Counted from the first letter of the stretch, positions 17,385 to 25,400 are shown. The stretch: DNA of 47,141 nt from Terriglobia bacterium (GCA_020073105.1 JAIQFW010000042.1:1-47141), one strand, 5' to 3'. The notes: generated by a model not told the origin, from the letters alone. Numbers and translations: made by a program.

Positions 17385-18653
17385 CTACGCGGACTGACGA
17401 TATAGAAAATCGAGGGTCTTATCGTTGCGGATTCTATTCCGGATTCTATCCAGCGCCCCATCGCGTGTCAAACGCGCCCGGATGGCCTCCGGCGGTTGCT
17501 TGGATTGTCTTGCCAGGGCCTCGACCTCCCGATCAATCTCCTCGTCCCCCACCTCGATTTTTTCCTCGTCGGCGATCTTCTCCAGTAATAAGGATGCCTT
17601 CACTTCCTGCAGTGCCTGTTCGCGCTGGCCCGCCCGCAGCCGGTTCAAGTCCATCTTCTTGATGTCCTCGGCCTTCATGCCCTGGGCAGCCAGAGCTCGC
17701 AGTCCGCGCTCCAGCCGGAGGTCAATCTGCCGTTCCACCAAAGCCTCCGGTATTTCAAAGTCGTTACGTTTGACCAGTTCTGCTACCAGCTTGTCTTTGG
17801 CTTCGCGCTCGGCGGTATGCTTGCGCTCGCCTTCCATGCCCTCGCGGATTCTCTTTCGCACCTCGTCCAGGTTGGCAAACTCCCCTAGCTCTTTGGCGAA
17901 CTGGTCATTCAGCTCGGGCAAGGTCTTTTGCTTGAGGGCCTGCACCTTCACCGTGTAAGTCAAGGTCTTGCCGGCAAGCCGCTGGTCGGAAAAATCCTGG
18001 GGATAGGTCACATCAAACGTGCGCTCCTCGCCCGCGGAGGCGCCCCGAAGGTGCTCGGTAAACTCCGGCATCGTGCTCTTGCCACCGATCTCCACCAGCA
18101 CGTCGTCCATGTGTACCGGCTTGCCCTCGCCGTCTTTCGGCTTGCCATCGAGCGACACTTGGGCATAGTCGCCGTCGGCCAGCGGCCGGCCGTCGATCGC
18201 AGCGAACGTGGCATGCTGCTCCTGCAAGCTCTTCAGCGACTGCTCCACTTCCTCATCGGTTACGGAAATGGCGGGCTTGTCGGCGCGCAGTTCTTTGTAG
18301 CCCTCGACCTTGATCTCGGGCAGCACTTCAAAGCTCGCCTTGAAGCGCAGCGGTTCGCCTTCGTGGATGTGCAGGTCGGTGACTCGGGGCTGCGAAACCG
18401 GCAGCAGACCGAGTTTGTCGGTCTCCCGGCGGAAATACCGCGGGACGAGCGCGTCCACCACTTCGCTCTTGATGTCTTCGGCAAAGCGCTGCCGGATAAC
18501 GGAGGCAGGAACATGGCCGCGGCGGAAGCCTGGCAGGCGGGCCAGTTTCTGATATTTCTGGATCAGCGTCTCAGTTTCCCGGTTGACCTCGGCCGCCGGG
18601 ATTTCAACTTCAATCTCGCGCTTGGTGTTGCTCGTGGTTTCTGTGGGGCTCAC
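17385..18653 (-). CDS. tig: Trigger factor (ribosome-associated chaperone/PPIase)
   Basis: The protein has 422 residues. The N-terminal ribosome-binding domain carries the signature GFRRGHVP at about 42-49. An FKBP-like peptidyl-prolyl isomerase segment (ADGDYAQVSLDGK...FDVTYPQDFSDQRLAGKTLTY) is in the middle, followed by the helical C-terminal cradle. Trigger factor meets nascent chains at the ribosome exit tunnel. It is the first gene of the tig-clpP-clpX-lon block. Confidence 0.96.
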   Translation of the reverse strand: MSPTETTSNTKREIEVEIPAAEVNRETETLIQKYQKLARLPGFRRGHVPASVIRQRFAEDIKSEVVDALVPRYFRRETDKLGLLPVSQPRVTDLHIHEGEPLRFKASFEVLPEIKVEGYKELRADKPAISVTDEEVEQSLKSLQEQHATFAAIDGRPLADGDYAQVSLDGKPKDGEGKPVHMDDVLVEIGGKSTMPEFTEHLRGASAGEERTFDVTYPQDFSDQRLAGKTLTYTVKVQALKQKTLPELNDQFAKELGEFANLDEVRKRIREGMEGERKHTAEREAKDKLVAELVKRNDFEIPEALVERQIDLRLERGLRALAAQGMKAEDIKKMDLNRLRAGQREQALQEVKASLLLEKIADEEKIEVGDEEIDREVEALARQSKQPPEAIRARLTRDGALDRIRNRIRNDKTLDFLYRQSA

Positions 18654-19004
18654 TGGTGCCTTTCGATGTGAGGCGATGGCTCAAGGCCGTGGCGGTGCGC
18701 CATGAGTCCACCGACGTGCAATCTTGAGTTTAAAGACATAGAGAGAGGAGCGTCAAACGCCGCAGGGCGATTTTGTTGCCCAATTTGGGACGAAAGTAAC
18801 TAGGGGGCGAAGAGTGTCGATTGCCAGTGTGTGCAACGCGCAGGGTTGTGCAAGCTCGGTACACGAGAACCCTCAAAACGAATGATCAGGGGCTAACGAG
18901 TAAGAGAGCGATTTTTCGCCAACTTGTTCGACTGCAGCACACCCCTGGCGTACTATCGTCCTCTAATCGACAAATCGACATCTTCGAGACCGGATTTCCC
19001 AGAG
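18654..19004. other. Divergent intergenic region, no gene seen
   Basis: This 351-base space lies between tig (minus) and the ADP-ribosylglycohydrolase (plus). I see no convincing ORF, RNA or terminator. A 14-base word, GCTCGGTACACGAG, occurs at 18854-18867 and again inside the next gene at 19036-19049. A TGTCGAT at about 18807 has no matching -10. Confidence 0.5.
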
Positions 19005-19784
19005 ATGCTAGGTGCCATCGCAGGCGACATAATCGGCTCGGTACACGAGTTCCGGGCACGGAAAACTACGGAGTTCCCGCTCTTCGTTGCGGAGAGCCGC
19101 TTCACAGATGACACGGTTCTTACCATCGCAGTTGCGGATTGTTTGCTTACAGGCTCTTCTTATGTCGACAAGTTCCATGAGTACTCCCGTGCCTACCCCG
19201 ATCGGTGTTACGGCGCCGGATTCTGGCGTTGGGTGGAGTCTGGGTCGCGCCAGCCATACAACAGTTGGGGTAACGGCGCTGCAATGCGGGTGAGTCCGGT
19301 TGGCTTTGCATTTCAAACGCTGGACGAGGTCCTCAACGAAGCGAGAGCGAGTGCGGAAGTGACTCACAACCATCCGGAAGGAGTTCGGGGTGCCCAAGCC
19401 ACAGCGGCTGCCATATTTCTCGCCCGACAGGGGGAGTCCAAGAGAACAATCCGGAGCGCGATCGAAAAGCAGTTCAGTTACGATTTGAGCCGAACTATCG
19501 CAAGCATCCGGCCGACTTATTCGTTCAAAGAGTCTTGCCAGGAAACCGTCCCCGAGGCCATCACGGCTTTTCTTGACTCCAAGGACTACGAGGATGCAGT
19601 CAGGCTGGCCATTTCCCTCGGGGGTGATGCCGATACGCTGGCGTGCATCACGGGCGGGATCGCGGGGGCGTTTTACGGCGGCGTTCCTGGCAGCATCGCA
19701 ACCGCCGCCTTGGCGGTGTTAGATGAGGGACTGCGGAAAACCGTGACACGTTTCTGCGAAGTATATGGAATCGCGACGCCTTGA
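19005..19784 (+). CDS. ADP-ribosylglycohydrolase family protein
   Basis: The protein has 259 residues from ATG 19005; a TTG at 18924 is also in frame but would put 27 extra residues before the conserved N-terminus MLGAIAGDIIGS. Metal-binding motifs of the DraG/ARH family are present: FTDDT near residue 35 and GGDADTLACITGGIAGA near 210. These enzymes use a two-Mg centre to remove ADP-ribose from proteins or nucleic acids. The target is not deducible. A Fic protein (AMP transfer) lies 2.3 kb downstream, so two modification-type enzymes share this accessory segment. Confidence 0.88.
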   Translation: MLGAIAGDIIGSVHEFRARKTTEFPLFVAESRFTDDTVLTIAVADCLLTGSSYVDKFHEYSRAYPDRCYGAGFWRWVESGSRQPYNSWGNGAAMRVSPVGFAFQTLDEVLNEARASAEVTHNHPEGVRGAQATAAAIFLARQGESKRTIRSAIEKQFSYDLSRTIASIRPTYSFKESCQETVPEAITAFLDSKDYEDAVRLAISLGGDADTLACITGGIAGAFYGGVPGSIATAALAVLDEGLRKTVTRFCEVYGIATP

Positions 19785-20029
19785 CCTACCGTCAATAAGT
19801 GTATAGCGATTTATCGCCAATTGAGGGTGAGTGCCTACCAGTTAGCAGCTCGGATTACTTCCTGTTTGCCGACAATTCGGGAGTTCGTGGCGATAAACGC
19901 GTTTACGAGGACCTATGCTGTTGTCCCTTTGCAAACCCTCGATCAGCGCAGTGGCGGGCCACTGAGTTGTGGGTAAAGGAAGCCCGAGCACAGTTGTGTC
20001 GAGCCGCTCCGTTTGCTAGTTTGGCGTAG

Positions 20030-21295
20030 ATGCCGCCGCCTGTGCCCGAACAACTCAGCAGGACCATTGAGACTCTTTACCGATCGGAATCGGGACGGGT
20101 TCTGGCGACGCTCGTGCGCCTCCTCGGAGATCTGGATCTCGCCGAAGAGGCCATGCATGAGGCATTCGCTGCCGCTCTGGAGTCCTGGCCTCAGACTGGT
20201 ATTCCGGACAAGCCGCGCCCCTGGCTGATTTCAACGGCACGCTTCAAGGCCATCGATGCGATCCGCCGGCGCGCGCGCTTCGACGCAACGCAGAGAGATC
20301 TTACGCTCTACACGGAAGCGCGCATCAACGAAGCTTCCCTCGGTGGCGAGGAGATGGATGACGAGGAGATCGAAGATGATCGCCTCCGTCTGATCTTCAC
20401 CTGCTGCCATCCCGCTCTGCCTCCCGAAGGACAGGTTGCGCTCACCCTGCGCGAAATCTGCGGGCTGACTACGGAGGAGATTGCCCGGGCATTTCTGGTT
20501 ACGCCGGCAACGCTCGCCCAACGCATCGTGCGCGCCAAGGCTGTTATCCGCGATAAGGCAATTCCTTACCAGGTGCCAGTGTCGCAGGAATTATCGGTCC
20601 GGTTGGGAGCTGTCCTTCTGGTCGTATATCTGATCTTCAACGAGGGATACACGGCTGAAACGACCGGCGCCGAACTCAGCCGCGAGGCGATCCGCCTGGG
20701 CAGACTGCTGCTCGACCTGCTCCAGCTTCACTCAATTGACGAACCCGAGGTGATGGGCCTGTTAGGGCTCATGCTGCTGCAGGAATCGCGCCGCGCCGCC
20801 AGAACCTCTCCCGACGGAGACTTGATCCTACTGGAGCAGCAGGATCGCTCGTTGTGGAACCGGGACCAGATCGCCGAAGGCATCTCACTCACCGAGCGTG
20901 CTCTTGCTTCGCGCCGCTTCGGCGCTTACACTCTGCAGGCAGCTATTGCGGCCGTTCACGCCGAGAGTTCCTCCGTGGCATCCACGGACTGGCGCCAGAT
21001 TACGCTGCTCTACGACCAGTTGCTTCGGGTTCAGCCATCCCCGGTGGTCGAACTGAACCGCGCCGTGGCCGTTGCCATGTGCGAAGGTCTGGAACAGGGG
21101 CTTCGTCTTATCGATGACTTGCTGGCGCGCGAGCACCTCTCCCACTATCACCTGGCGCACTCTGCCCGTGCGGACCTGTGCCGCAGATTAGGGCGGATTC
21201 CCGAGGCCCGTGCTTCGTATGAGAAGGCGCTCGCCCTGGCGTCGAAGGAACCGGAGAGGCGCTTTCTCGCGCGGCGGATTGAGGAATTGGAATAA
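20030..21295 (+). CDS. ECF sigma factor, ECF42-type with C-terminal TPR-like extension
   Basis: The protein has 421 residues, about twice a minimal ECF factor. The sigma-2 region is at about 10-75 (LYRSESGRVLATLVRLLGD...AAALESWP, PRPWLISTARFKAIDAIRRR). The sigma-4 region is at about 120-170 (LTLREICGLTTEEIARAFLV, LAQRIVRAKAVIRDKAIPY). A helical extension of about 230 residues ends in TPR-like pairs (LGRIPEARASYEKALALA). Family knowledge: ECF42 factors have this extension, usually lack an anti-sigma gene, and lie near DGPF proteins. Three such genes follow at 21.5, 23.6 and 24.8 kb. A TGTCGA lies 27 bases upstream of its ATG but without the expected -10, so self-control is doubtful. Confidence 0.92.
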   Translation: MPPPVPEQLSRTIETLYRSESGRVLATLVRLLGDLDLAEEAMHEAFAAALESWPQTGIPDKPRPWLISTARFKAIDAIRRRARFDATQRDLTLYTEARINEASLGGEEMDDEEIEDDRLRLIFTCCHPALPPEGQVALTLREICGLTTEEIARAFLVTPATLAQRIVRAKAVIRDKAIPYQVPVSQELSVRLGAVLLVVYLIFNEGYTAETTGAELSREAIRLGRLLLDLLQLHSIDEPEVMGLLGLMLLQESRRAARTSPDGDLILLEQQDRSLWNRDQIAEGISLTERALASRRFGAYTLQAAIAAVHAESSSVASTDWRQITLLYDQLLRVQPSPVVELNRAVAVAMCEGLEQGLRLIDDLLAREHLSHYHLAHSARADLCRRLGRIPEARASYEKALALASKEPERRFLARRIEELE

Positions 21296-21328
21296 AACTC
21301 GAGGAATTGAAAAAAAGTCCGTCTAGGC

Positions 21329-21354
21329 TGTCGATTTTGTCCGTGCGCGACGAC
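21329..21354 (+). promoter_or_regulatory. ECF42-like promoter for first DGPF gene
   Basis: TGTCGA (21329-21334) is followed after 13 bases by CGACGAC (21348-21354). The same arrangement with nearly the same surrounding bases is found at 23543-23569. The motif agrees with the TGTCGA/CGAC pair I recall for ECF42 target promoters. It lies 193 bases before the DGPF ATG because of an insertion in the leader. Confidence 0.7.
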
Positions 21355-21374
21355 TATAGGATGAACGGTCGAGA

Positions 21375-21512
21375 GAATGAACGGCGCGCGCGCAAGGAAG
21401 CGAGCCAAACGCGCCCGTTCGGTCGCTTGCGCTCCCTCAGGGCAGGCTCCGTGGTGTCGCGCGGCTCGCCCGGGTCCTTCGACTCGGCAAAAGGCGCCTC
21501 GCTCAGGATGAC
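21375..21512. repeat. REP-like insertion in the leader of the first DGPF gene
   Basis: The leaders of the two DGPF genes align at their promoter ends and at their ribosome-binding ends, but this one holds about 128 extra bases. The extra DNA is palindrome-rich (GCGCGCGC, AAGGAAGCGAGCC / GGTCGCTTGCGCTCCCT) and ends in CCTCGCTCAGGATGACA, a pattern seen in dispersed intergenic repeats. It would form part of the untranslated leader. Confidence 0.55.
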
Positions 21513-21547
21513 AGTCAGCTGGCTCGAAGACCTTTATAGGAGCAAAC

Positions 21548-21895
21548 ATGCCGCAATTTCTGGTTGCTGGTTACCTCCCCGACAACTTTGACCCGTCCCT
21601 GGTGGACGAAGCGACGGGCCGCAATATCCACGCGCTCAACAAAGAGATGGAGGCCGCCGGCGTCATGAAATTCGCTTGCGGCCTTGGGTCCGCGAAGTCG
21701 CTGCGAGCGCAGACCGATGGGGAGGTCCTCATCACCGACGGGCCCTATCTTGAGACTAAGGAACACATCGGTGGTTTTTGGATATTGGAATGCGCTGACA
21801 TGGACCAGGCGGTGGCATGGGCGCGCAAAGGCGTCGCCGCCACTCGGGGGCAGGTCGAGGTGCGAGAGATCTTCTTCGTTCCGTCAACCGACTAG
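21548..21895 (+). CDS. DGPF/YCII-related protein 1
   Basis: The protein has 115 residues. It has the family core ITDGPYLETKEHIGGFWILE, then D-MDQAVAWARK. Family knowledge: these ferredoxin-like-fold proteins accompany ECF42 sigma factors; an enzymatic role is suspected but not shown. AGGAGC lies 5 bases before the ATG. Its start region (MPQFLVA) and leader closely match those of the second DGPF gene at 23635, so the two are likely duplicates. Confidence 0.9.
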   Translation: MPQFLVAGYLPDNFDPSLVDEATGRNIHALNKEMEAAGVMKFACGLGSAKSLRAQTDGEVLITDGPYLETKEHIGGFWILECADMDQAVAWARKGVAATRGQVEVREIFFVPSTD

Positions 21896-22059
21896 CAACT
21901 GAGCGGCAGACTTGGGTCATCGTGACCTTTGTCGCGGTGTTTCGAACGATGTATTAAAGATGCGCCTGCCTTTTGGCGAGAAAAATCGCCACGGGGAAAA
22001 CGGGGACAGACGGAACTGGCCCCAATTCTGAAGAGAATCACCCACTCAAGGGCCGGTGG

Positions 22060-22096
22060 CCCAGGTTCGCGAGGCGCTTTTGCGAGCTAACCTGGG
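22060..22096. repeat. Inverted repeat CCCAGGTT...AACCTGGG
   Basis: A perfect 8-base stem with an inner TCGC/GCGA pairing lies between the DGPF gene and the end of the Fic gene, which are convergent. It may end transcription or be a dispersed repeat; no T-run follows. Confidence 0.45.
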
Positions 22097-22131
22097 TCAT
22101 CTATCAGATGGGTTGAACGTCAATTTGCGGT

Positions 22132-23310
22132 CTACTTGAGACGTGCGGGCTCTTCGAGGATTTCCAACAGAGCCGTTGCGCAATAAACTCTATCCCGCTT
22201 CGCGGCGCCCACTTGCTTGACAATCCTCGTCTGTTCCAGCCGCTCGATTGCTCGCTGCGCAGTCGTGAATGCGATCCCTAACTTATCCGCTGCCCCTTTC
22301 GTCGTGATGAATGGATTTGCTCCCAGAAGTTCGACCACACGCAAGGGGTTGCTGCTTGATTCTCCGGAGGCTTTCTTCTGCCATTCAGCGAGAAGCCGAT
22401 TGATTCGCGTCGCACGATTCAAAGCGTCTTCGGACATACGACCAACTCCCAGCAGAAAATATTCCAGCCAATCGTTCCATGCGCCCCGTTCACTCACCCC
22501 GCGCAAACCGTCGTAATAATCCCTTCGCGAAGCTTCGAAGAATGCCGAGAGATAGAGCAGGGGCGTCGGGAGAATCTGACGCTCGATCAGGAACAAAGTT
22601 ATGAGAAGGCGCCCAACTCGGCCGTTGCCATCAAGAAACGGGTGAATGGCTTCAAACTGATAGTGAGCGAGGGCAATCGTCACCAACGGCGGCAGCCTCG
22701 ACTCGTGTAAGAATTGTTCCCAGGCCGCAAGACACGGCTCGACTTCCCCTGGCGGAGGTGGAATATACGATGCAGTTGCGATCGTACTGCCGGGCTGCCC
22801 GATCCAATTTTGAATCTTTCGGAACTGTCCGGGATCCGCCGGATGTCCCCTCACGCCCGTCATCAGTTTCTCGTGCAGCTCGCGAGTGAGCCTCACGCAA
22901 ATCGGCAGTTTCTTCAGCCGCGAAGTTCCGTGCTCAAGAGCAACCACATAGTTGCTGACCTCTCGAAGATCATCTGGACTCCGGTCTACTGTCGCTCCGG
23001 CTTCGGCGGCGAGCAACTCTCCCAATGTCGCCTGGGTCCCTTCGATCTTGCTCGATAGGACCGCTTCACGCCGCACAAAGGGCCGAATCAAGATGTGAGG
23101 ATTGGGAAGGCGGCCTCCTTCCCCCGCCAGCCGTCCAACCAGCCGGTCTGCGTCGGAGAGCGCGCCAATCAGCCGCGGTGTCCAATTAAGCTCGGGAGGC
23201 AGTGGCGCAGGCACGAATGCCGAATAACTCCCCAGCGAAATGCTCTTCCCCGGGGTGGCGGCTGCCTTGGGCATTGCTCCCACGAAAATAACGTTCTCTG
23301 CTATTTTCAT
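22132..23310 (-). CDS. Fic family protein with N-terminal inhibitory motif and C-terminal winged helix
   Basis: The protein has 392 residues. The Fic core HPFLDGNGRVGR (His223 to Arg234) is intact, so AMP (or related) transfer from a nucleotide to a protein hydroxyl is expected. The self-inhibition motif S/TxxxE(G/N) is present as SSKIEG (86-91), placing it with class II Fic proteins. The last 70 residues (LLGANPFITTKGAADKLGIAFTTAQRAIERLEQ) form a winged-helix DNA-binding fold, so the protein may control its own gene. ATG 23310 overlaps an inverted repeat; ATG 23271 is an alternative start that would leave that repeat upstream. It lies antiparallel inside the DGPF cluster and looks inserted. 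Confidence 0.9.
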   Translation of the reverse strand: MKIAENVIFVGAMPKAAATPGKSISLGSYSAFVPAPLPPELNWTPRLIGALSDADRLVGRLAGEGGRLPNPHILIRPFVRREAVLSSKIEGTQATLGELLAAEAGATVDRSPDDLREVSNYVVALEHGTSRLKKLPICVRLTRELHEKLMTGVRGHPADPGQFRKIQNWIGQPGSTIATASYIPPPPGEVEPCLAAWEQFLHESRLPPLVTIALAHYQFEAIHPFLDGNGRVGRLLITLFLIERQILPTPLLYLSAFFEASRRDYYDGLRGVSERGAWNDWLEYFLLGVGRMSEDALNRATRINRLLAEWQKKASGESSSNPLRVVELLGANPFITTKGAADKLGIAFTTAQRAIERLEQTRIVKQVGAAKRDRVYCATALLEILEEPARLK

Positions 23311-23333
23311 AATCTATCACAAACGAAAATAGC
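23300..23333 (-). promoter_or_regulatory. Candidate operator of the Fic gene (GCTATTTTC/GAAAATAGC)
   Basis: GCTATTTTC (23300-23308) and GAAAATAGC (23325-23333) form a perfect 9-base inverted repeat with a 16-base spacer spanning the Fic start codon. A third related word, CGAAAATA, is at 23283-23290. The position and the winged helix in the gene product suggest autoregulation. Confidence 0.5.
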
Positions 23334-23542
23334 TTGATTTCTTATTATCGGCGCGAACAAACGGCGAATACGATAGGCCGACTATGGAGAAGCTGGGGAC
23401 GGAGAAAACCGGGGACTTTCCCTCAACATCGTGCTACTTGCGATCCCCCCGCTGGTGAACGCGCGGGCGTTCGGGATGACGTCGTGCAGGGGCGGAGAAG
23501 TTCAAACTGAACCCCTGGGAAATAAAAATAGTTCGCTTCTGC

Positions 23543-23569
23543 TGTCGATTTTCCCCCACGCCCGACGAC
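23543..23569 (+). promoter_or_regulatory. ECF42-like promoter for second DGPF gene
   Basis: TGTCGA (23543-23548), a 14-base spacer and CGACGAC (23563-23569) are followed by TATAAGATGAA. The spacing is one base longer than at 21329-21354, and the flanks are nearly identical. The DGPF ATG is 65 bases downstream. Confidence 0.7.
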
Positions 23570-23634
23570 TATAAGATGAAACATCCAGCGCACAAGGCTG
23601 TCGTGCTGGCCCAAAGACCGTTACAGGAGAAAAC

Positions 23635-23994
23635 ATGCCGCAATATCTGGTAGCAATTCAACACCCTGAGAACTACGACCCGTCGCTGGAAGGCGAAGCG
23701 ATGATTCGCGATATCGGCGCGCTCAACCAAGAGATGGATGCCGCCGGCGCCAGGTTCTTTGCTGGCGGCCTGGAACCGGCAGCCAAGGCGAAATCATTGC
23801 GTAAGCAGCCTGGTGGAGAGGTGGTCATCACCGACGGGCCGTACCTTGAGACCAAGGAGCACGTGGGCGGCTTCTGGATACTCGAAGCCGCTGACATGGA
23901 TGAGGCGCTCGCGTGGGGACGCAAAGCCGTCGTCGCCTGCCGGGTTCCTGTCGAGGTGCGAGCGTTCCTCAGGATCCGGCCAGCGCGGACTTGA
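23635..23994 (+). CDS. DGPF/YCII-related protein 2, C-terminal tail lost by frameshift
   Basis: The protein has 119 residues. It has the same core as protein 1 (ITDGPYLETKEHVGGFWILE, then AADMDEALAWGRKAV), with AGGAG 6 bases before the ATG. The reading frame ends in IRPART. The DNA after the stop matches the 3' end of the third DGPF gene for about 95 bases; adding one G at the GCGCGG near 23985 restores a tail ending RRQNTAR, as in gene 3. The fold core is complete, so the shortened protein may still work. It probably starts an operon with the exported protein and DGPF protein 3. Confidence 0.9.
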   Translation: MPQYLVAIQHPENYDPSLEGEAMIRDIGALNQEMDAAGARFFAGGLEPAAKAKSLRKQPGGEVVITDGPYLETKEHVGGFWILEAADMDEALAWGRKAVVACRVPVEVRAFLRIRPART

Positions 23995-24070
23995 ACGAAC
24001 TAGTGAAGACAAGTGAACGCTGCCGGCGACAGAACACGGCACGCTGAAGACAGCGTGACAGAAGAGATCC
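23974..24070 (+). repeat. Direct repeat of the 3' end of DGPF gene 3, copy A
   Basis: This stretch and 25171-25269 align over about 95 bases with one deleted base here and scattered substitutions. It records duplication of a DGPF gene with its 3' flank. Confidence 0.75.
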
Positions 24071-24088
24071 ATTCTCAGGAGGAAAATA

Positions 24089-24790
24089 ATGCGGAAAAAG
24101 AAGGTTGGCGTAATCGCAATAAAAAGCCTCGCACTGCTGGTTGTGCTCGGTACCGCCTACCAAGCGATGGCACAGGATGCCACGACACCTTATCCGAAGA
24201 TGGCCCCGATTGAGCAATACCTCATGACGGATCAGGGTGCGGAAATGGCCCTGGCGCGAAGTGCAGCGCCGGAGTCCATTTCACGCGATGCAGAAGTCAT
24301 GGTTCTTGGACATCATGGTTTCGAAACGGCGGTCCAAGGCAAAAATGGTTTCGTGTGTATCGTGGAACGTTCGTGGACTTCCGCAGCTGATCCTGACTTC
24401 TGGAATCCGAAAGTGCGGACCCCGATTTGTTATAACGCGGCAGCTGCGCGTTCCTACCTTCCACTCAACCTCAAAAGGACCGACTTGATCCTGGCGGGAC
24501 GCACGCAAGGTCAGGTGGACGAGGCCATCGCCGCCGCTGTCGACAAAAAAGAACTGCCGGCGGTGGAGCCGGGGGCGATGTGCTACATGATGTCGAAGCA
24601 AGGATACGGCGGCGACAGCGTCGCCCACTGGCCTTCCCACCTCATGTTTTTCTATTCGAACATCGACCCCGCAACCTGGGGAGCGGGTCTGCCGGGTTCC
24701 CCCATCCTTGCTATGAACGACGCCCGGGAGCACCTGACTGCGTTCGCGATTGGCGTGCAACGGTGGTCCGACGGAACGGAAGGTCGCTAA
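24089..24790 (+). CDS. Exported protein of unknown function in the DGPF operon
   Basis: The protein has 233 residues, with AGGAGG 7 bases before the ATG. A signal peptide (KKKVGVIAIKSLALLVVLGT, cleavage near AMAQ) leads into a soluble domain with the phrases EQYLMTDQGAEMALARSAAP, GFVCIVERSW, FWNPKVRTPICYNAAA, GAMCYMMSKQGYGG and HLMFFYSN. The three mature-domain cysteines stand in different segments. I do not recognise a family or catalytic motif. It lies 94 bases after DGPF gene 2 and 53 before DGPF gene 3 with no promoter or terminator visible between, so it is likely co-transcribed and may be an exported client of the ECF42 response. Confidence 0.8.
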   Translation: MRKKKVGVIAIKSLALLVVLGTAYQAMAQDATTPYPKMAPIEQYLMTDQGAEMALARSAAPESISRDAEVMVLGHHGFETAVQGKNGFVCIVERSWTSAADPDFWNPKVRTPICYNAAAARSYLPLNLKRTDLILAGRTQGQVDEAIAAAVDKKELPAVEPGAMCYMMSKQGYGGDSVAHWPSHLMFFYSNIDPATWGAGLPGSPILAMNDAREHLTAFAIGVQRWSDGTEGR

Positions 24791-24843
24791 GCCGAACTGC
24801 GCTGCTGGCTCCCACCCAGTGAAGAAGAACGAGGAGAAGAACA

Positions 24844-25245
24844 ATGAAATACATCTGTTTTGGATACTTCGATAAAGGCAAACACGAAAGCATGACCGAG
24901 GGTGAGCAACAGGCGATGTTCGACACCTGCTTTGAATACGACGACCATCTTCGCGCCAACGGGCATTGGGCTGGTGGAGAAGCGCTTCAGCCTCCGGAAA
25001 CCGCCTTGACCCTGTATTGGAAGAACGGCAAAGTCGCCACGACGGACGGTCCCTATGCGGAAACCAAGGAACAACTCGGCGGCATTCTCGTGCTTGAGGC
25101 GCGGGACATGAATCATGCGGTACAGCTCATGGCGCAGCATCCGGCCCTGAAGTGCGGCAACATTTTCGAGATTCGGCCAGCGGCGGACTTGAACGAAATG
25201 ATGAAGGCAAGTGAGCTGCGACGGCGACAGAACACTGCACGCTGA
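24844..25245 (+). CDS. DGPF/YCII-related protein 3
   Basis: The protein has 133 residues. The core is ATTDGPYAETKEQLGGILVLEARDMNHAVQLMAQHP, closest to the general YCII form and more distant from proteins 1 and 2. GAGGAGAAG lies just upstream of the ATG. The C-terminal tail (IRPAADLNE...RRQNTAR) is intact and shows what gene 2 has lost. It is the last gene of the presumed operon 23635-25245. Confidence 0.9.
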   Translation: MKYICFGYFDKGKHESMTEGEQQAMFDTCFEYDDHLRANGHWAGGEALQPPETALTLYWKNGKVATTDGPYAETKEQLGGILVLEARDMNHAVQLMAQHPALKCGNIFEIRPAADLNEMMKASELRRRQNTAR

Positions 25246-25269
25246 AGACGGCCTGACAGAAAAAGGATC
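25171..25269 (+). repeat. Direct repeat of DGPF 3' end, copy B
   Basis: This is the counterpart of 23974-24070. It includes the coding tail of DGPF gene 3 and about 25 bases after its stop. This copy has GCGGCGG where copy A has GCGCGG. Confidence 0.75.
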
Positions 25270-25400
25270 GGTTTCGTGGCCTCGCTAGCTTGGCGGCAAT
25301 CATGCATGTCAGCTACGCAAGGATTCCGTTGTCAGATGACGAAATCAAGGCGATGACACCAACTATGGGTCAATGAGGACAATAGCAATTTTGCGGTTCT

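Noticed and set aside
19997-20002. TGTCGA before the sigma factor gene as an autoregulated promoter
   Set aside because: No CGAC element at the right distance, and too close to the start codon.
19799-20029. 76-codon ORF directly before the sigma factor gene
   Set aside because: No recognisable composition, family or ribosome-binding site; probably leader DNA.
25302-25376. 24-codon ORF after DGPF gene 3
   Set aside because: No start signal and no hydrophobic or conserved feature; possibly a remnant.
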